A stretch of 64,000 bases of DNA from Kitasatospora phosalacinea (GTDB lineage: Bacteria; Actinomycetota; Actinomycetes; Streptomycetales; Streptomycetaceae). The notes under the pieces are model-generated. The model saw nothing but the letters and a program-made list of their open reading frames with translations. It did no database searches and was not told where the DNA came from. Below are positions 1 to 8,619 of the stretch, one piece after another; the first letter of the stretch is position 1; each line of letters opens with the position of its first letter. The position numbers and the translations under genes were made by a program. The stretch lies in assembly GCF_030268885.1 (NCBI RefSeq), contig NZ_BSSA01000018.1, forward strand, positions 1 through 64,000, read 5' to 3'.

Positions 1-85
1 CATTCCGAACCCGGAAGCTAAGCCTCACAGCGCCGATGGTACTGCAGGGGGGACCCTGTGGGAGAGTAGGACGCCGCCGAACAAT
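1..85 (+). rRNA. rrf: 5S ribosomal RNA, 3' part
   Basis: The window opens inside a 5S rRNA gene. The bases CATTCCGAACCCGGAAGCTA followed by the GGGAGAGTAGGACGCCGCCG 3' block are the conserved loop B/helix and the 3' strand of bacterial 5S rRNA. The 5' third lies outside the window. The exact 3' end is estimated from the usual ...GCCGAACA end. It marks the end of a ribosomal RNA operon transcribed rightward. Confidence 0.93.
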
Positions 86-93
86 CTTTCAGA

Positions 94-130
94 GAAAGCC
101 CCCTGACGGGATGTCAGGGGGCTTTCTTGT
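94..130 (+). terminator. rRNA operon terminator
   Basis: A perfect 14-bp inverted repeat (GAAAGCCCCCTGAC at 94-107, complement at 113-126) with a 5-base loop follows the 5S gene by about 10 bases and runs into a T-rich tail. This is a classic intrinsic terminator for the rRNA operon. Confidence 0.9.
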
Positions 131-183
131 TGTAGGGTCAGTCCCGCACAGTCGTCAGTGGTTAATACAGGAGGCTCCGCACC

Positions 184-795
184 GTGGAGGTCCAGGAGAC
201 GCGAGTTCAGACCGACCGGGTCCTCACGATCCCGAACCTGCTGAGCATGGCTCGGCTGGTGGGCGTGCCGATCTTCCTGTGGTTGGTGCTGTGGCCGGTC
301 TTCGGGGGGCCGAAGAACGACGGGTGGGCGATCGTCGTCCTGATGTTGAGCGGGGTCAGTGACTACCTGGACGGGAAGCTGGCCCGGCGGTGGGGGCAGA
401 TCAGCCGGCTGGGGCAACTGCTGGACCCGGCTGCTGACCGGCTGTACATCGTCTCGACGTTGGTGGGGTTGACCTGGCGGGAGATCCTGCCGTGGTGGCT
501 GACGGCGCTGCTGGTGGCGCGCGAGGCGTTCGTCGGGGTGGTGCTGTTGCGGCTCAACCGGGCGGGTTACGGGCCGCTGAACGTGAGTTTCCTGGGGAAG
601 GCGGCCACGTTCAATCTGATGTACGCGTTTCCGCTGCTGCTGCTGGGGGTGGGCGAGGGGTGGGTGCACCGGGTTGCGGGAGTGGTGAGTTGGGCGTTCA
701 TCTGGTGGGGGACGACGCTGTACTGGTGGGCCGGTGCCCTGTATGCGGTGCAGGCCCGGCAGATCCTGCAGGCGGAGCGTCCGGCTGCCGTTTGA
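184..795 (+). CDS. CDP-alcohol phosphatidyltransferase family membrane protein
   Basis: A 203-residue integral membrane enzyme that transfers a phosphatidyl group from CDP-diacylglycerol to an alcohol in phospholipid synthesis. The family signature D-G-x2-A-R-x8-G-x3-D-x3-D is intact (D63, G64, A67, R68, G77, D81, D85), and about five hydrophobic segments follow the usual layout. The GTG start at 184 is preceded by AGGAGG at 169-174. The equivalent gene in mycobacteria is pgsA2, next to the same DUF881/Sbp/GarA genes. The alcohol substrate (glycerol phosphate, inositol phosphate or another) cannot be told from the sequence. Confidence 0.88.
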   Translation: MEVQETRVQTDRVLTIPNLLSMARLVGVPIFLWLVLWPVFGGPKNDGWAIVVLMLSGVSDYLDGKLARRWGQISRLGQLLDPAADRLYIVSTLVGLTWREILPWWLTALLVAREAFVGVVLLRLNRAGYGPLNVSFLGKAATFNLMYAFPLLLLGVGEGWVHRVAGVVSWAFIWWGTTLYWWAGALYAVQARQILQAERPAAV

Positions 796-920
796 GATCA
801 GCCTGAGACGTTTCACACGGCCTCCTCGGTGAGTCGGACGTTTTCTTCCGGGTAGGGATGCGTCGGACCGGTTTGATGGATCCGCAGGGGTTCACCACCG
901 CGAAGGAGGACGCACCCGTA

Positions 921-3416
921 ATGAAAGCCGTTGTGATGGCGGGCGGGGAGGGCACTCGACTCCGCCCCATGACTTCCAGCATGCCCAAGCCGCTGCTGCC
1001 GGTGGCCAATCGGCCGATCATGGAGCACGTGCTGCGGCTGCTGAGGCGGCACGGCCTCACTGACACTGTGGTGACCGTGCAGTTCTTGGCGTCGTTGGTC
1101 AAGAACTACTTCGGTGACGGTGAGGAACTGGGCATGCACCTCACCTATGCCAACGAGGAAACACCGCTGGGTACGGCGGGCAGCGTGAAGAACGCCGAGG
1201 ACGCGCTGCGGGACGATTCGTTTCTGGTGATCTCCGGCGACGCGCTGACGGACTTCGACCTTTCCGACCTGATTGCCTTTCACCGGGAGAAGGGCGCGCT
1301 GGTGACGGTGTGCCTGACCCGGGTGCCGAACCCGTTGGAATTCGGCATCACCATCACGGACGACGAGGGGAAGGTCGAGCGCTTCCTCGAGAAGCCGACC
1401 TGGGGGCAGGTGTTCTCGGACACCGTGAACACCGGCATCTACGTGATGGAGCCGGAGGTCTTCGACTACGTGGCGGCCGGGGAGTCGGTCGACTGGTCGA
1501 GCGACGTGTTCCCGCAGTTGCTCAAGGAGGGCAAGCCGGTGTTCGGCTACGTCGCCGAGGGCTACTGGGAGGACGTGGGCACGCACGAGAGCTACCTGAA
1601 GGCCCAGGCGGACGTCCTGGAGGGGAAGGTCCAGGTCGAGCTGGACGGGTTCGAGATCTCGCCGGGCGTGTGGGTGGCCGAGGGTGCGGAGGTGGACCCG
1701 GAGGCGGTGCTGCGGGGGCCGCTGTACATCGGTGACTACGCCAAGGTCGAGGCCGGCGTGGAGCTGCGCGAGCACACTGTGCTGGGGTCGAACGTGGTCG
1801 TGAAGCGCGGGGCGTTCCTGCACAAGGCCGTGGTGCACGACAACGTGTACGTGGGGCCGCAGAGCAACCTGCGCGGGTGCGTGGTCGGGAAGAACACCGA
1901 CGTGATGCGGGCCGCGCGGATCGACGAGGGGGCGGTGATCGGTGACGAGTGCCTGATCGGCGAGGAGTCGATCATCGCGGGCAACGTCCGGGTCTACCCG
2001 TTCAAGACGATCGAGGCCGGCGCCTTCGTCAACACCTCGGTGATCTGGGAGTCCCGCGGCCAGGAGCACCTGTTCGGGGTGCGGGGCGTGTCGGGGATCC
2101 TGAACGTGGAGATCACCCCGGAGCTGGCCGTGCGGCTGGCGGGGGCGTACGCGACCACGTTGAAGAAGGGCGCGACGGTCACCATCGCGCGTGACCACTC
2201 GCGTGGTGCGCGGGCGTTGAAGCGGGCGATGATCTCGGCGCTGCAGACCAGTGCGATCGACGTCCGCGACCTGGAGAACGTGCCGATGCCGGTGGCCCGG
2301 CAGGCGACGGCGCGGGGGAGCGCGGGCGGGATCTTCCTGCGGACCACGCCGGGGGTGCCGGACTCGCTGGACATCCTGTTCTTCGACGAGCGCGGGGCGG
2401 ACCTGTCGCAGGCCGGGCAGCGGAAGCTGGACCGGGTGTACTCGCGGCAGGAGTTCCGGCGGGCGTTCCCGGGCGAGATCGGCGACCTGCTGCACCCGGC
2501 GAGCGTGTTCGACTCGTACGCGACGAACCTGTTGCGGGCGGTGGACACCTCGGGGGTGCGGGAGGCCGGGCTGAAGGTCGTGGTGGACGCGGCGCACGGC
2601 AGTGCCGGACTGGTGCTGCCGAGCATCCTGGGGCGGCTCGGGGTGGAGACGCTGACGGTGGCCGGCGGTCTGGACGAGTCGCGGCCGACCGAGGGCGCGG
2701 ACGAGCGGCGGGCGGCGCTGGCGAGGCTGGGCGAGCTGGTGGCGTCCTCGCAGGCGGCGTTCGGGGTGCGGTTTGACCCGGTGGGTGAGCGGGTGTCCTT
2801 CGTGGACGAGCTCGGTCGGGTGATCCAGGACGACCGGGCGCTGCTGGTGCTGCTGGACCTGGTGGCGGCCGAGCGCCGTTCCGGGCAGGTGGCGCTGCCG
2901 GTGACGACGACGCGGATCGCCGAGCAGGTGGCGGCGTACCACGGCACCCAGGTGATCTGGACGACGACCTCGCCGGACGACCTGGCGAAGGCCGCGGCGG
3001 CGGACGGCACGGTCTTCGGCGGTGACGGGCGCGGCGGTTTCGTGGTGCCCGAGTTCTCCGGGGTGCTGGACGGGGCGGCGGCGTTCGTGCGGCTGGTCGG
3101 CCTGGTGGCGCGGACGCAGCTGACGCTGAGCCAGATCGACGCCCGGATCCCGCAGGCGCACATCCAGAAGCGGGACATCGCGACGCCGTGGGCCGCCAAG
3201 GGCATGGTGATGCGCTCGGTGGTGGAGGCGGCCGGGAACCGGAAGCTGGACACCACGGACGGCGTGCGGGTGGTCGAGCCGGACGGCCGGTGGACGCTGG
3301 TCCTGCCGGACCCGGCGGAGGCCGTCACGCACCTGTGGGCGGAGGGTCCGGACGACGAGGCGACCGAGCGGCTGCTCGACGAGTGGGCCGCGGTCGTGGA
3401 CGGCGCCGGGAAGTAG
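921..3416 (+). CDS. mannose-1-phosphate guanylyltransferase-like / degenerate phosphomannomutase fusion
   Basis: An 831-residue two-part protein. Residues 1-235 are a sugar-phosphate nucleotidyltransferase with the GGEGTRLRP nucleotide-binding loop at residues 8-16 and the LEKPT sugar-binding motif; residues about 250-370 are left-handed beta-helix hexapeptide repeats; the rest resembles phosphoglucomutase/phosphomannomutase. The first part should make GDP-mannose or a related NDP-sugar. In the second part the phosphoserine loop (normally TASHNP) reads RTTPG and the metal loop (normally DGDGDR) reads FDPVGERV, so mutase activity is doubtful. ATG at 921 has a GAAGGAGGA ribosome site; longer upstream starts lack one. 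Streptomycetes commonly carry this fusion. Confidence 0.88.
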   Translation: MKAVVMAGGEGTRLRPMTSSMPKPLLPVANRPIMEHVLRLLRRHGLTDTVVTVQFLASLVKNYFGDGEELGMHLTYANEETPLGTAGSVKNAEDALRDDSFLVISGDALTDFDLSDLIAFHREKGALVTVCLTRVPNPLEFGITITDDEGKVERFLEKPTWGQVFSDTVNTGIYVMEPEVFDYVAAGESVDWSSDVFPQLLKEGKPVFGYVAEGYWEDVGTHESYLKAQADVLEGKVQVELDGFEISPGVWVAEGAEVDPEAVLRGPLYIGDYAKVEAGVELREHTVLGSNVVVKRGAFLHKAVVHDNVYVGPQSNLRGCVVGKNTDVMRAARIDEGAVIGDECLIGEESIIAGNVRVYPFKTIEAGAFVNTSVIWESRGQEHLFGVRGVSGILNVEITPELAVRLAGAYATTLKKGATVTIARDHSRGARALKRAMISALQTSAIDVRDLENVPMPVARQATARGSAGGIFLRTTPGVPDSLDILFFDERGADLSQAGQRKLDRVYSRQEFRRAFPGEIGDLLHPASVFDSYATNLLRAVDTSGVREAGLKVVVDAAHGSAGLVLPSILGRLGVETLTVAGGLDESRPTEGADERRAALARLGELVASSQAAFGVRFDPVGERVSFVDELGRVIQDDRALLVLLDLVAAERRSGQVALPVTTTRIAEQVAAYHGTQVIWTTTSPDDLAKAAAADGTVFGGDGRGGFVVPEFSGVLDGAAAFVRLVGLVARTQLTLSQIDARIPQAHIQKRDIATPWAAKGMVMRSVVEAAGNRKLDTTDGVRVVEPDGRWTLVLPDPAEAVTHLWAEGPDDEATERLLDEWAAVVDGAGK

Positions 3417-3429
3417 GAGGCGCGAGAAC

Positions 3430-3462
3430 CGGCGGGGCGGGCCCGGGAGGCCCGCCCCGCCG
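3430..3462 (+). terminator. intrinsic terminator hairpin
   Basis: A perfect 14-bp GC stem (3430-3443 with 3449-3462, 5-base loop) lies 13 bases after the nucleotidyltransferase stop and before the DUF881 gene. The tail is GC-rich with only a short TTT, typical of streptomycete terminators. Confidence 0.75.
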
Positions 3463-3542
3463 GGGCGTTTGTCACGATCCTGTGCCGAAACCGTCCTGCG
3501 GGGCCGGGAGCTGGTCGTGGGGTACCTCGTGGTCGTGAAACG

Positions 3543-4610
3543 ATGTCCGGCATGCCAGCAACGCCGACACCGAGTGACCCGGAGGGGCGCTTCCGCCGTC
3601 CGGACGCCTCGATGTCCCTGTTGACCACGGTCATGGAGCACTCGCTCGACGACGGGTACGCGGAGGCGGCCCGGGCGCGCGGGGCGGAGGGCAGCTCGCG
3701 GCTGCCGACGACGGCCAAGGGTCGGCTGGTGCTGGCCCTGGGGCTGGCGCTGGCGACGGTCGTGGTGACGGTCGGGGCGGTGAACACGCACGCGGCGGCG
3801 CCCGTCCTGGCGAAGGAGCGGGACGCGCTGGTCAGCCGGGTCAACGAGGCCAACGCGGCGGCGGACGCCCTGCAGCGGCAGGTCGAGGAGGACCGCGACA
3901 AGGTCGAGCAGGCCCAGGACGCGGCGCTGCAGACCGGGGACGACGGCGGGGCGGCGGCGCTGGCGGCGCAGACCGGGACGGGGGAGATCACCGGGCCGGG
4001 CGTCAAGCTGGTGATCGACGACGCGTCCGGCAGCGGTTCGGGCGGCAACGTCAGCGATCCGCGCAACGGCGGCGGCTACGGCAAGAACGGGCGGGTCAAG
4101 GACCACGACCTGCAGTACGCGGTGAACGGCCTGTGGCTGGCCGGGGCGGAGGCGGTGTCCGTGAACGGGCAGCGGCTGACCGCGCTGTCGGCGATCCGGG
4201 CGGCGGGCGACGCGATCCTGGTCGACAACCGGCCGCTGGTGCCGCCGTACACGGTGCTGGCGATCGGGGACGGGCCGCGGCTGGCGCGGGCCTTCCAGGA
4301 CAACGAGGGCGGCCACTACCTCAAGATCATCCAGGACAGCTACGGGATCCGCTCGACGCTGTCGACGCAGAAGTCGCTGACCCTGCCGGCCGCGCTGGGC
4401 GTGACGCTCCGGGTGGCCGGGCCGGAGGCGTCCGCGGAGCCGTCCCCGGCTGCGACGCCGCCGCCCCCCTCGCCGTCGGGTTCCTCCGCGTCCTCCGCCC
4501 CGCCGTCCGGTTCGCCGGGCGCGGCCAGGAGCGGGACGCCGTCGAAGTCCGCGCGGTCGACCGCGAAGTCCACTTCCACTCCCACCGGAACAGGAGCTGC
4601 TACACCGTGA
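3543..4610 (+). CDS. DUF881 family membrane-anchored protein
   Basis: A 355-residue protein with a basic cytoplasmic N-terminus, one membrane segment around residues 62-80 (LVLALGLALATVVVTVG), a coiled-coil-like stretch (about 90-125), then the DUF881 domain (GPGVKLVIDDA, LQYAVNGLWLAGAEAVSVNGQRL). The tail is a Ser/Pro/Thr-rich low-complexity stretch. The function of DUF881 is unknown; it is always found with the small basic protein and a second DUF881 gene, in the GarA region of actinobacteria. ATG at 3543 or 3552 could both be the start. The stop overlaps the next start (GTGA), so the two are translationally coupled. Confidence 0.88.
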   Translation: MSGMPATPTPSDPEGRFRRPDASMSLLTTVMEHSLDDGYAEAARARGAEGSSRLPTTAKGRLVLALGLALATVVVTVGAVNTHAAAPVLAKERDALVSRVNEANAAADALQRQVEEDRDKVEQAQDAALQTGDDGGAAALAAQTGTGEITGPGVKLVIDDASGSGSGGNVSDPRNGGGYGKNGRVKDHDLQYAVNGLWLAGAEAVSVNGQRLTALSAIRAAGDAILVDNRPLVPPYTVLAIGDGPRLARAFQDNEGGHYLKIIQDSYGIRSTLSTQKSLTLPAALGVTLRVAGPEASAEPSPAATPPPPSPSGSSASSAPPSGSPGAARSGTPSKSARSTAKSTSTPTGTGAATP

Positions 4611-4939
4611 TTGCCGTACTGGGTCTGGTGATCGGCGTGATCGTCGGCGTGTTCGTGCAGCCCGAGGTGCCGAACGCGGTGGTGCCCTACCTGCCGATCG
4701 CGGTGGTGGCGGCGCTGGACGCGGTGTTCGGCGGCGTGCGGGCGATGTTGGACGGGATCTTCGACGACAAGGTCTTCGTGGTGTCCTTCCTGTCGAACGT
4801 CGTGGTGGCGGCGCTGATCGTGTTCCTGGGCGACCAGCTGGGCGTGGGGTCGCAGCTGTCCACCGGCGTGGTGGTGGTACTGGGCATCCGGATCTTCTCG
4901 AACGCGGCGGCGATCCGTCGGCACGTGTTCAGGGCGTAG
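4607..4939 (+). CDS. sbp: small basic membrane protein, DUF1290 (Sbp)
   Basis: A 110-residue membrane protein beginning MIAVLGLVIGVIVGVFVQPE with about three hydrophobic segments. Sequence and length match the DUF1290/Sbp family, found beside DUF881 proteins in Gram-positive bacteria. The GTG start overlaps the preceding stop by four bases, and the next gene begins 9 bases downstream. Its role is not known; the permanent link with DUF881 suggests one membrane complex. Confidence 0.9.
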   Translation: MIAVLGLVIGVIVGVFVQPEVPNAVVPYLPIAVVAALDAVFGGVRAMLDGIFDDKVFVVSFLSNVVVAALIVFLGDQLGVGSQLSTGVVVVLGIRIFSNAAAIRRHVFRA

Positions 4940-4948
4940 GGAGCGGCT

Positions 4949-5884
4949 GTGAGCGAGGAGAAGGAGCCGCGGGAGCGGGAGGCGGAGCCGCCGGTCGGCG
5001 AGGAGCCCGGGGCGGAGCCCGCGGCCGAGGTGCCCGCGGCGGCGGAGGCCGGGGAGGTCGAGCCCGCGGCCGGGGAGGCCGTCCGCACGCCGGAGGAGGT
5101 GCCTGCGGCCGAGGAGCCGCCGGCGGCGGTGGTGCCGCAGGAGCCGGTGCGTCTGCCGTCGGACGGGCGGACGCGGCTGAAGGCGGCGCTGTGGCCGCCG
5201 CGGGTGTCGCGGGGCCAGCTGGTGGTGGCGCTGCTGCTGTTCGCGCTGGGGCTGGCGCTGGCGATCCAGGTCCGTTCGACCAACGACCACAGCGAGCTGC
5301 GCGGGGCCCGGCAGGAGGACCTGGTGCGGATCCTCGACGAACTGGACGGCAAGCAGCAGCGCCTCCAGTCGGAGAAGACGCAGCTGGAGCAGTCGCTGGC
5401 GCAGCTGGAGAACTCCTCGAACCAGGCCAAGGAGGCCCAGGAGCAGACCCGGAAGAAGGCGGCCGAGCTGGGCGTGCTGGCCGGGACGGAGAAGGCGACC
5501 GGCCCGGGGATCGTGCTGACGATCGATGATCCCCAAGGGCAGGTGAAGGCCGATATGCTGCTGGACACCCTGCAGGAACTCCGAGCAGCGGGGGCGGAGG
5601 CGATTCAGATCAACGACGTGCGCGTGGTGGCCGGAACCTACTTCACCGACAACTCGTCGGGGAACGGTGTGCGCATCGACGGCAAGGACGTCTCGCAGCC
5701 GTTCCGCTTCACCGTGGTGGGCAATCCGCAGGACCTGACTCCGGCGCTGAACATCCCCGGTGGCGTGGTGCGCAGCCTGGAGAACCATCAGGCGCGGGCG
5801 ACCATCGTCCAGCAGCAGAAGGTGCTGGTGGACGCGTTGGCCGCGCCGAAGCCGTTGCAGTACGGCAAGCCGGCGGCGAAGTGA
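4949..5884 (+). CDS. second DUF881 family membrane-anchored protein
   Basis: A 311-residue paralogue of the DUF881 protein two genes upstream. The first 70 residues are very rich in Glu/Ala/Pro; a membrane segment (about residues 90-108, VVALLLFALGLALAIQV) follows, then a coiled coil (DELDGKQQRLQSEKTQLEQS) and the DUF881 domain (GPGIVLTIDDPQGQV, LQELRAAGAEAIQINDVRVV). The coiled coil suggests that it pairs with itself or with the upstream copy. GTG start, operon with the two genes before it. Confidence 0.88.
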   Translation: MSEEKEPREREAEPPVGEEPGAEPAAEVPAAAEAGEVEPAAGEAVRTPEEVPAAEEPPAAVVPQEPVRLPSDGRTRLKAALWPPRVSRGQLVVALLLFALGLALAIQVRSTNDHSELRGARQEDLVRILDELDGKQQRLQSEKTQLEQSLAQLENSSNQAKEAQEQTRKKAAELGVLAGTEKATGPGIVLTIDDPQGQVKADMLLDTLQELRAAGAEAIQINDVRVVAGTYFTDNSSGNGVRIDGKDVSQPFRFTVVGNPQDLTPALNIPGGVVRSLENHQARATIVQQQKVLVDALAAPKPLQYGKPAAK

Positions 5885-6065
5885 CGGGGCGCGCTCCGTA
5901 CGGTTCGTCAGCTGCGGGCAGCCCCCGGTGGTGGGTTTCCGCGGCGGGTCGGCGACACTGGGTCTTACCGCTCGTCAGTCTCCGGTCCGATGCCGGTCCC
6001 ACCGCCACACCGAGCCTTGAACCCTGCCCCGCGGGCGGTTCTGTCACACGCAAGGGGATTCGCCC

Positions 6066-6926
6066 GTGAGTTTTTTCTCGAAGCTTTTCGGCCGCAACAA
6101 GAAGGCGGCAGAGGCGCCGACCGCGCGCTACCGGCAGGAGGACGCCGGGGTGCCGTCGATGCGTCCGGCGCCGGAGGGGCAGCGTCCGATGTACCGGGAC
6201 GACGTGACCCAGGGCGCGGGCATCCCGACCGGGCAGTTCGACGCGGCGTACGGCGCGTCGGTTGATTCGGCGGGCGGGCCGCGCATAGGTTTCCCGGCAG
6301 GACCCTCAACCTCCGGTGGAGGGTTTGCCCCGGACCCCTATGCCGGGCACGTCCAGTCGGGTGTGCCGCGCCAGGAGGCTGTGAACATGGCTGGCACCAG
6401 CCCGTGCCCGCGGTGCGGGAACCAGAACCCGGCTCAGGCCCGTTTCTGCTCGAACTGCGGCACGCAGCTGCGTGGCGGCTTCGCTGAGGGCGCGGTGGAG
6501 ACCACCTCGACCATCTCGATCTCCGGCATCGAGTCGTACGACCCGACCGCGACCTCGACGGGTGCCACTCCGGCGCTGTCGGCCGAGGTGATGGCGGCGA
6601 TCGACGCGCTGCCGCCGGGCTCGGCGCTGCTGATCGTGCAGCGCGGCCCGAACTCGGGCAGCCGGTTCCTGCTGGACTCGGACGTGACCACGGCGGGGCG
6701 GCACCCGCAGGGCGACATCTTCCTGGACGACGTGACGGTGTCGCGTCGGCACGTGGAGTTCCGTCGGCAGCCCGACGGCGGCTTCTCGGTCGCGGACGTG
6801 GGCAGCCTGAACGGCACCTACGTGAACCGGGAGCGGATCGACGAGGTGCTGCTCAGCAACGGCGACGAGGTGCAGATCGGGAAGTACCGGCTGGTGTTCT
6901 TCGCCAGCCACCACCGGGGGTACTGA
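6066..6926 (+). CDS. garA: FHA-domain protein, GarA/OdhI-like
   Basis: A 286-residue cytoplasmic signalling protein. A zinc ribbon (CPRCG ... CSNCG) lies near residues 113-130, an ETTST phospho-acceptor motif near 144, and a C-terminal FHA domain with the conserved GRHPQGDIFLDD, SRRHVEF and GSLNGTYVN blocks. In mycobacteria and corynebacteria GarA/OdhI is phosphorylated at the ETT motif by Ser/Thr kinases and, when unphosphorylated, inhibits 2-oxoglutarate dehydrogenase and controls glutamate metabolism. This copy has a longer N-terminus plus zinc ribbon than the mycobacterial form. GTG start with AAGGGGA upstream. The 181 bases before it hold no other gene. Confidence 0.88.
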   Translation: MSFFSKLFGRNKKAAEAPTARYRQEDAGVPSMRPAPEGQRPMYRDDVTQGAGIPTGQFDAAYGASVDSAGGPRIGFPAGPSTSGGGFAPDPYAGHVQSGVPRQEAVNMAGTSPCPRCGNQNPAQARFCSNCGTQLRGGFAEGAVETTSTISISGIESYDPTATSTGATPALSAEVMAAIDALPPGSALLIVQRGPNSGSRFLLDSDVTTAGRHPQGDIFLDDVTVSRRHVEFRRQPDGGFSVADVGSLNGTYVNRERIDEVLLSNGDEVQIGKYRLVFFASHHRGY

Positions 6927-6949
6927 CCACTTCTCCGTTTGGAGCCCGA

Positions 6950-7735
6950 GTGACCCCACAGATTCCTACCCCGTCCCTCGGGTCCTCGCCCGTGCCGGCC
7001 TCGCGCCGCACGGGCGAGGCGCGCCGGCGGGGTGACGAGCTGCTGTCGATCGGCGCGGTGCTGGCCTTCCTGCGGGACGACTTCCCGGAGGTGACCATCT
7101 CCAAGATCCGCTTCCTGGAGGCGGAGGGCCTGGTCGAGCCGCAGCGCACCCCGTCCGGCTACCGGAAGTTCTCGGCGGCGGACGTGGAGCGGCTGGCGTA
7201 CGTGCTGCGGATGCAGCGCGACCACTACCTGCCGCTGCGGGTGATCCGCGAGCACCTGGACGCGATCGAGCGCGGCGAGCAGCCCCCGGCGCTGCCGGGG
7301 GCGGAGGCCCGTCCGGGGCCGTTGGAGGAGGCGGACCGGGAGCTGGCGGCCGCGGCCGCGGTGGCGGGCGGGGTGCGGCTGGGCCGGGCCGAGCTGATCG
7401 CGGCGGCCGAGGCGCAGGAGCGCGAGCTGGCCGAGTGGGAGGCGTACGGGCTGGTGCAGCCGGGCCCGGACGGCGGGTACGACGGCGAGGCGCTGCAGAT
7501 CGCCCGGCTGGTGGCGGAGTTGGGCCGGTTCGGCCTGGAGCCGCGGCACCTGCGGGCGATGAAGGCGGCGGCCGAGCGCGAGGTGGCGCTGGTGGAGCAG
7601 GTGGTGGCGCCGCTGCGGCGGCACCGCAACCCGCAGACCCGGGCGCACGCGGAGGCGACGGCGCGGGAACTGGCCACCCTGTCGGTGCGGCTGCACGCGG
7701 CGATGGTGCAGGCGGGGCTGCGGGCCCGGTCCTGA
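6950..7735 (+). CDS. ftsR: MerR-family transcriptional regulator, FtsR-like
   Basis: A 261-residue regulator with a winged-helix MerR domain at residues 33-100 (SIGAVLAFLRDDFPEVTISKIRFLE is its start; SGYRKFS is the wing) and an extended C-terminal effector/dimer region. Position directly after the FHA gene matches corynebacterial FtsR, an activator of ftsZ, and mycobacterial Rv1828. It begins 24 bases after the garA stop with a GTG. Target genes in this organism are not visible in the window. Confidence 0.85.
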   Translation: MTPQIPTPSLGSSPVPASRRTGEARRRGDELLSIGAVLAFLRDDFPEVTISKIRFLEAEGLVEPQRTPSGYRKFSAADVERLAYVLRMQRDHYLPLRVIREHLDAIERGEQPPALPGAEARPGPLEEADRELAAAAAVAGGVRLGRAELIAAAEAQERELAEWEAYGLVQPGPDGGYDGEALQIARLVAELGRFGLEPRHLRAMKAAAEREVALVEQVVAPLRRHRNPQTRAHAEATARELATLSVRLHAAMVQAGLRARS

Positions 7736-7832
7736 GCGGCCGGTGGCGGCCGGGCGGCCGGCGGGTCCGGATCGCGGCGGCCGCTGCCTGCTGCGCTTTC
7801 CTATCGGGGGCGTGCGCCATAGGGTTGCTGGT

Positions 7833-8306
7833 GTGAATGAGCTCGACGTCGTGGGTGTCCGGGTGGAGATGCCCTCAAACCAGCCGATCGTGCTGCTGCG
7901 GGAGGTCGGCGGTGACCGCTACCTGCCGATCTGGATCGGGCCGGGCGAGGCGACCGCGATCGCCTTCGCCCAGCAGGGCATGACTCCGGCCCGGCCGCTG
8001 ACGCACGACCTGTTCAAGGACGTGCTCGGCGCGCTCGGGCAGCAGCTGACCGAGGTGCGGATCAACGACCTCCGGGACGGGGTGTTCTACGCCGAGTTGG
8101 TGTTCGCCGGTGGTGTCGAGGTGAGCGCACGCCCCTCGGACGCGATAGCGCTGGCGCTGCGCACCGGTACGCCGATCTACGGGAGCGAGGAGGTGCTGGC
8201 GGAGGCCGGCATCTCGATCCCGGACGAGCAGGAGGACGAGGTCGAGAAGTTCCGGGAGTTCCTGGACCAGGTCTCGCCGGAGGACTTCGGCGGCGGCCCG
8301 CAGTGA
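7833..8306 (+). CDS. bifunctional nuclease family protein (DUF151)
   Basis: A 157-residue single-domain protein of the DUF151/BFN family (VVGVRVEMPSNQPIVLLRE, LPIWIGPGEATAIAFAQQG, RPSDAIALALRTGTPIY). Some family members have RNase and DNase activity; in actinobacteria the role is not settled. The GTG at 7833 gives the usual family length; the ORF is open further upstream but the preceding GTG at 7831 meets a stop at once. It always sits between the two MerR genes in this locus. Confidence 0.85.
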   Translation: MNELDVVGVRVEMPSNQPIVLLREVGGDRYLPIWIGPGEATAIAFAQQGMTPARPLTHDLFKDVLGALGQQLTEVRINDLRDGVFYAELVFAGGVEVSARPSDAIALALRTGTPIYGSEEVLAEAGISIPDEQEDEVEKFREFLDQVSPEDFGGGPQ

Positions 8307-8492
8307 CGCCGGGACCTCCGGGGCCGGGCGCGGCCGGTGGCTCGCGGTGACCGGGCGGGAGCCGGTGCGCTAGTCCGGTCGGCGGCGGGCCGCAACTCGG
8401 TTGGGCCGGAAATGCGTTCTGCTACCCACACATGGGGCACGAATAACCACTCGATGGGGTGAAGTTTGTGGAAGCCCCCGGCGTGGCGATCG

Positions 8493-8521
8493 TTGACGGT
8501 GCTCGGGCGACTGCCTACCGT
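8493..8521 (+). promoter_or_regulatory. candidate vegetative promoter for the second merR gene
   Basis: TTGACG at 8493-8498 and TACCGT at 8516-8521 are spaced 17 bases apart, a fair match to the HrdB consensus (TTGACN / TANNNT). They lie about 100 bases before the MerR start in the 313-base gap 8307-8619. Nothing else clear is seen in that gap, so this MerR gene probably has its own promoter. Confidence 0.45.
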
Positions 8522-8619
8522 CAGGTGATGGCCCGCCGGACGGGCCACCCGCAGCCCGGGGCCCGGCAGGGCTCCTGCGGGTCCCGTGGGGCCTTGGGCG
8601 GAATGGACGGAGGTTGGCG

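Noticed and set aside
813..4316. Very long open frame on the minus strand (over 1100 codons) opposite the nucleotidyltransferase and DUF881 genes
   Set aside because: Pro/Arg/His-rich translation with no family features; third-position GC bias belongs to the plus-strand genes. High GC makes such shadow frames common.
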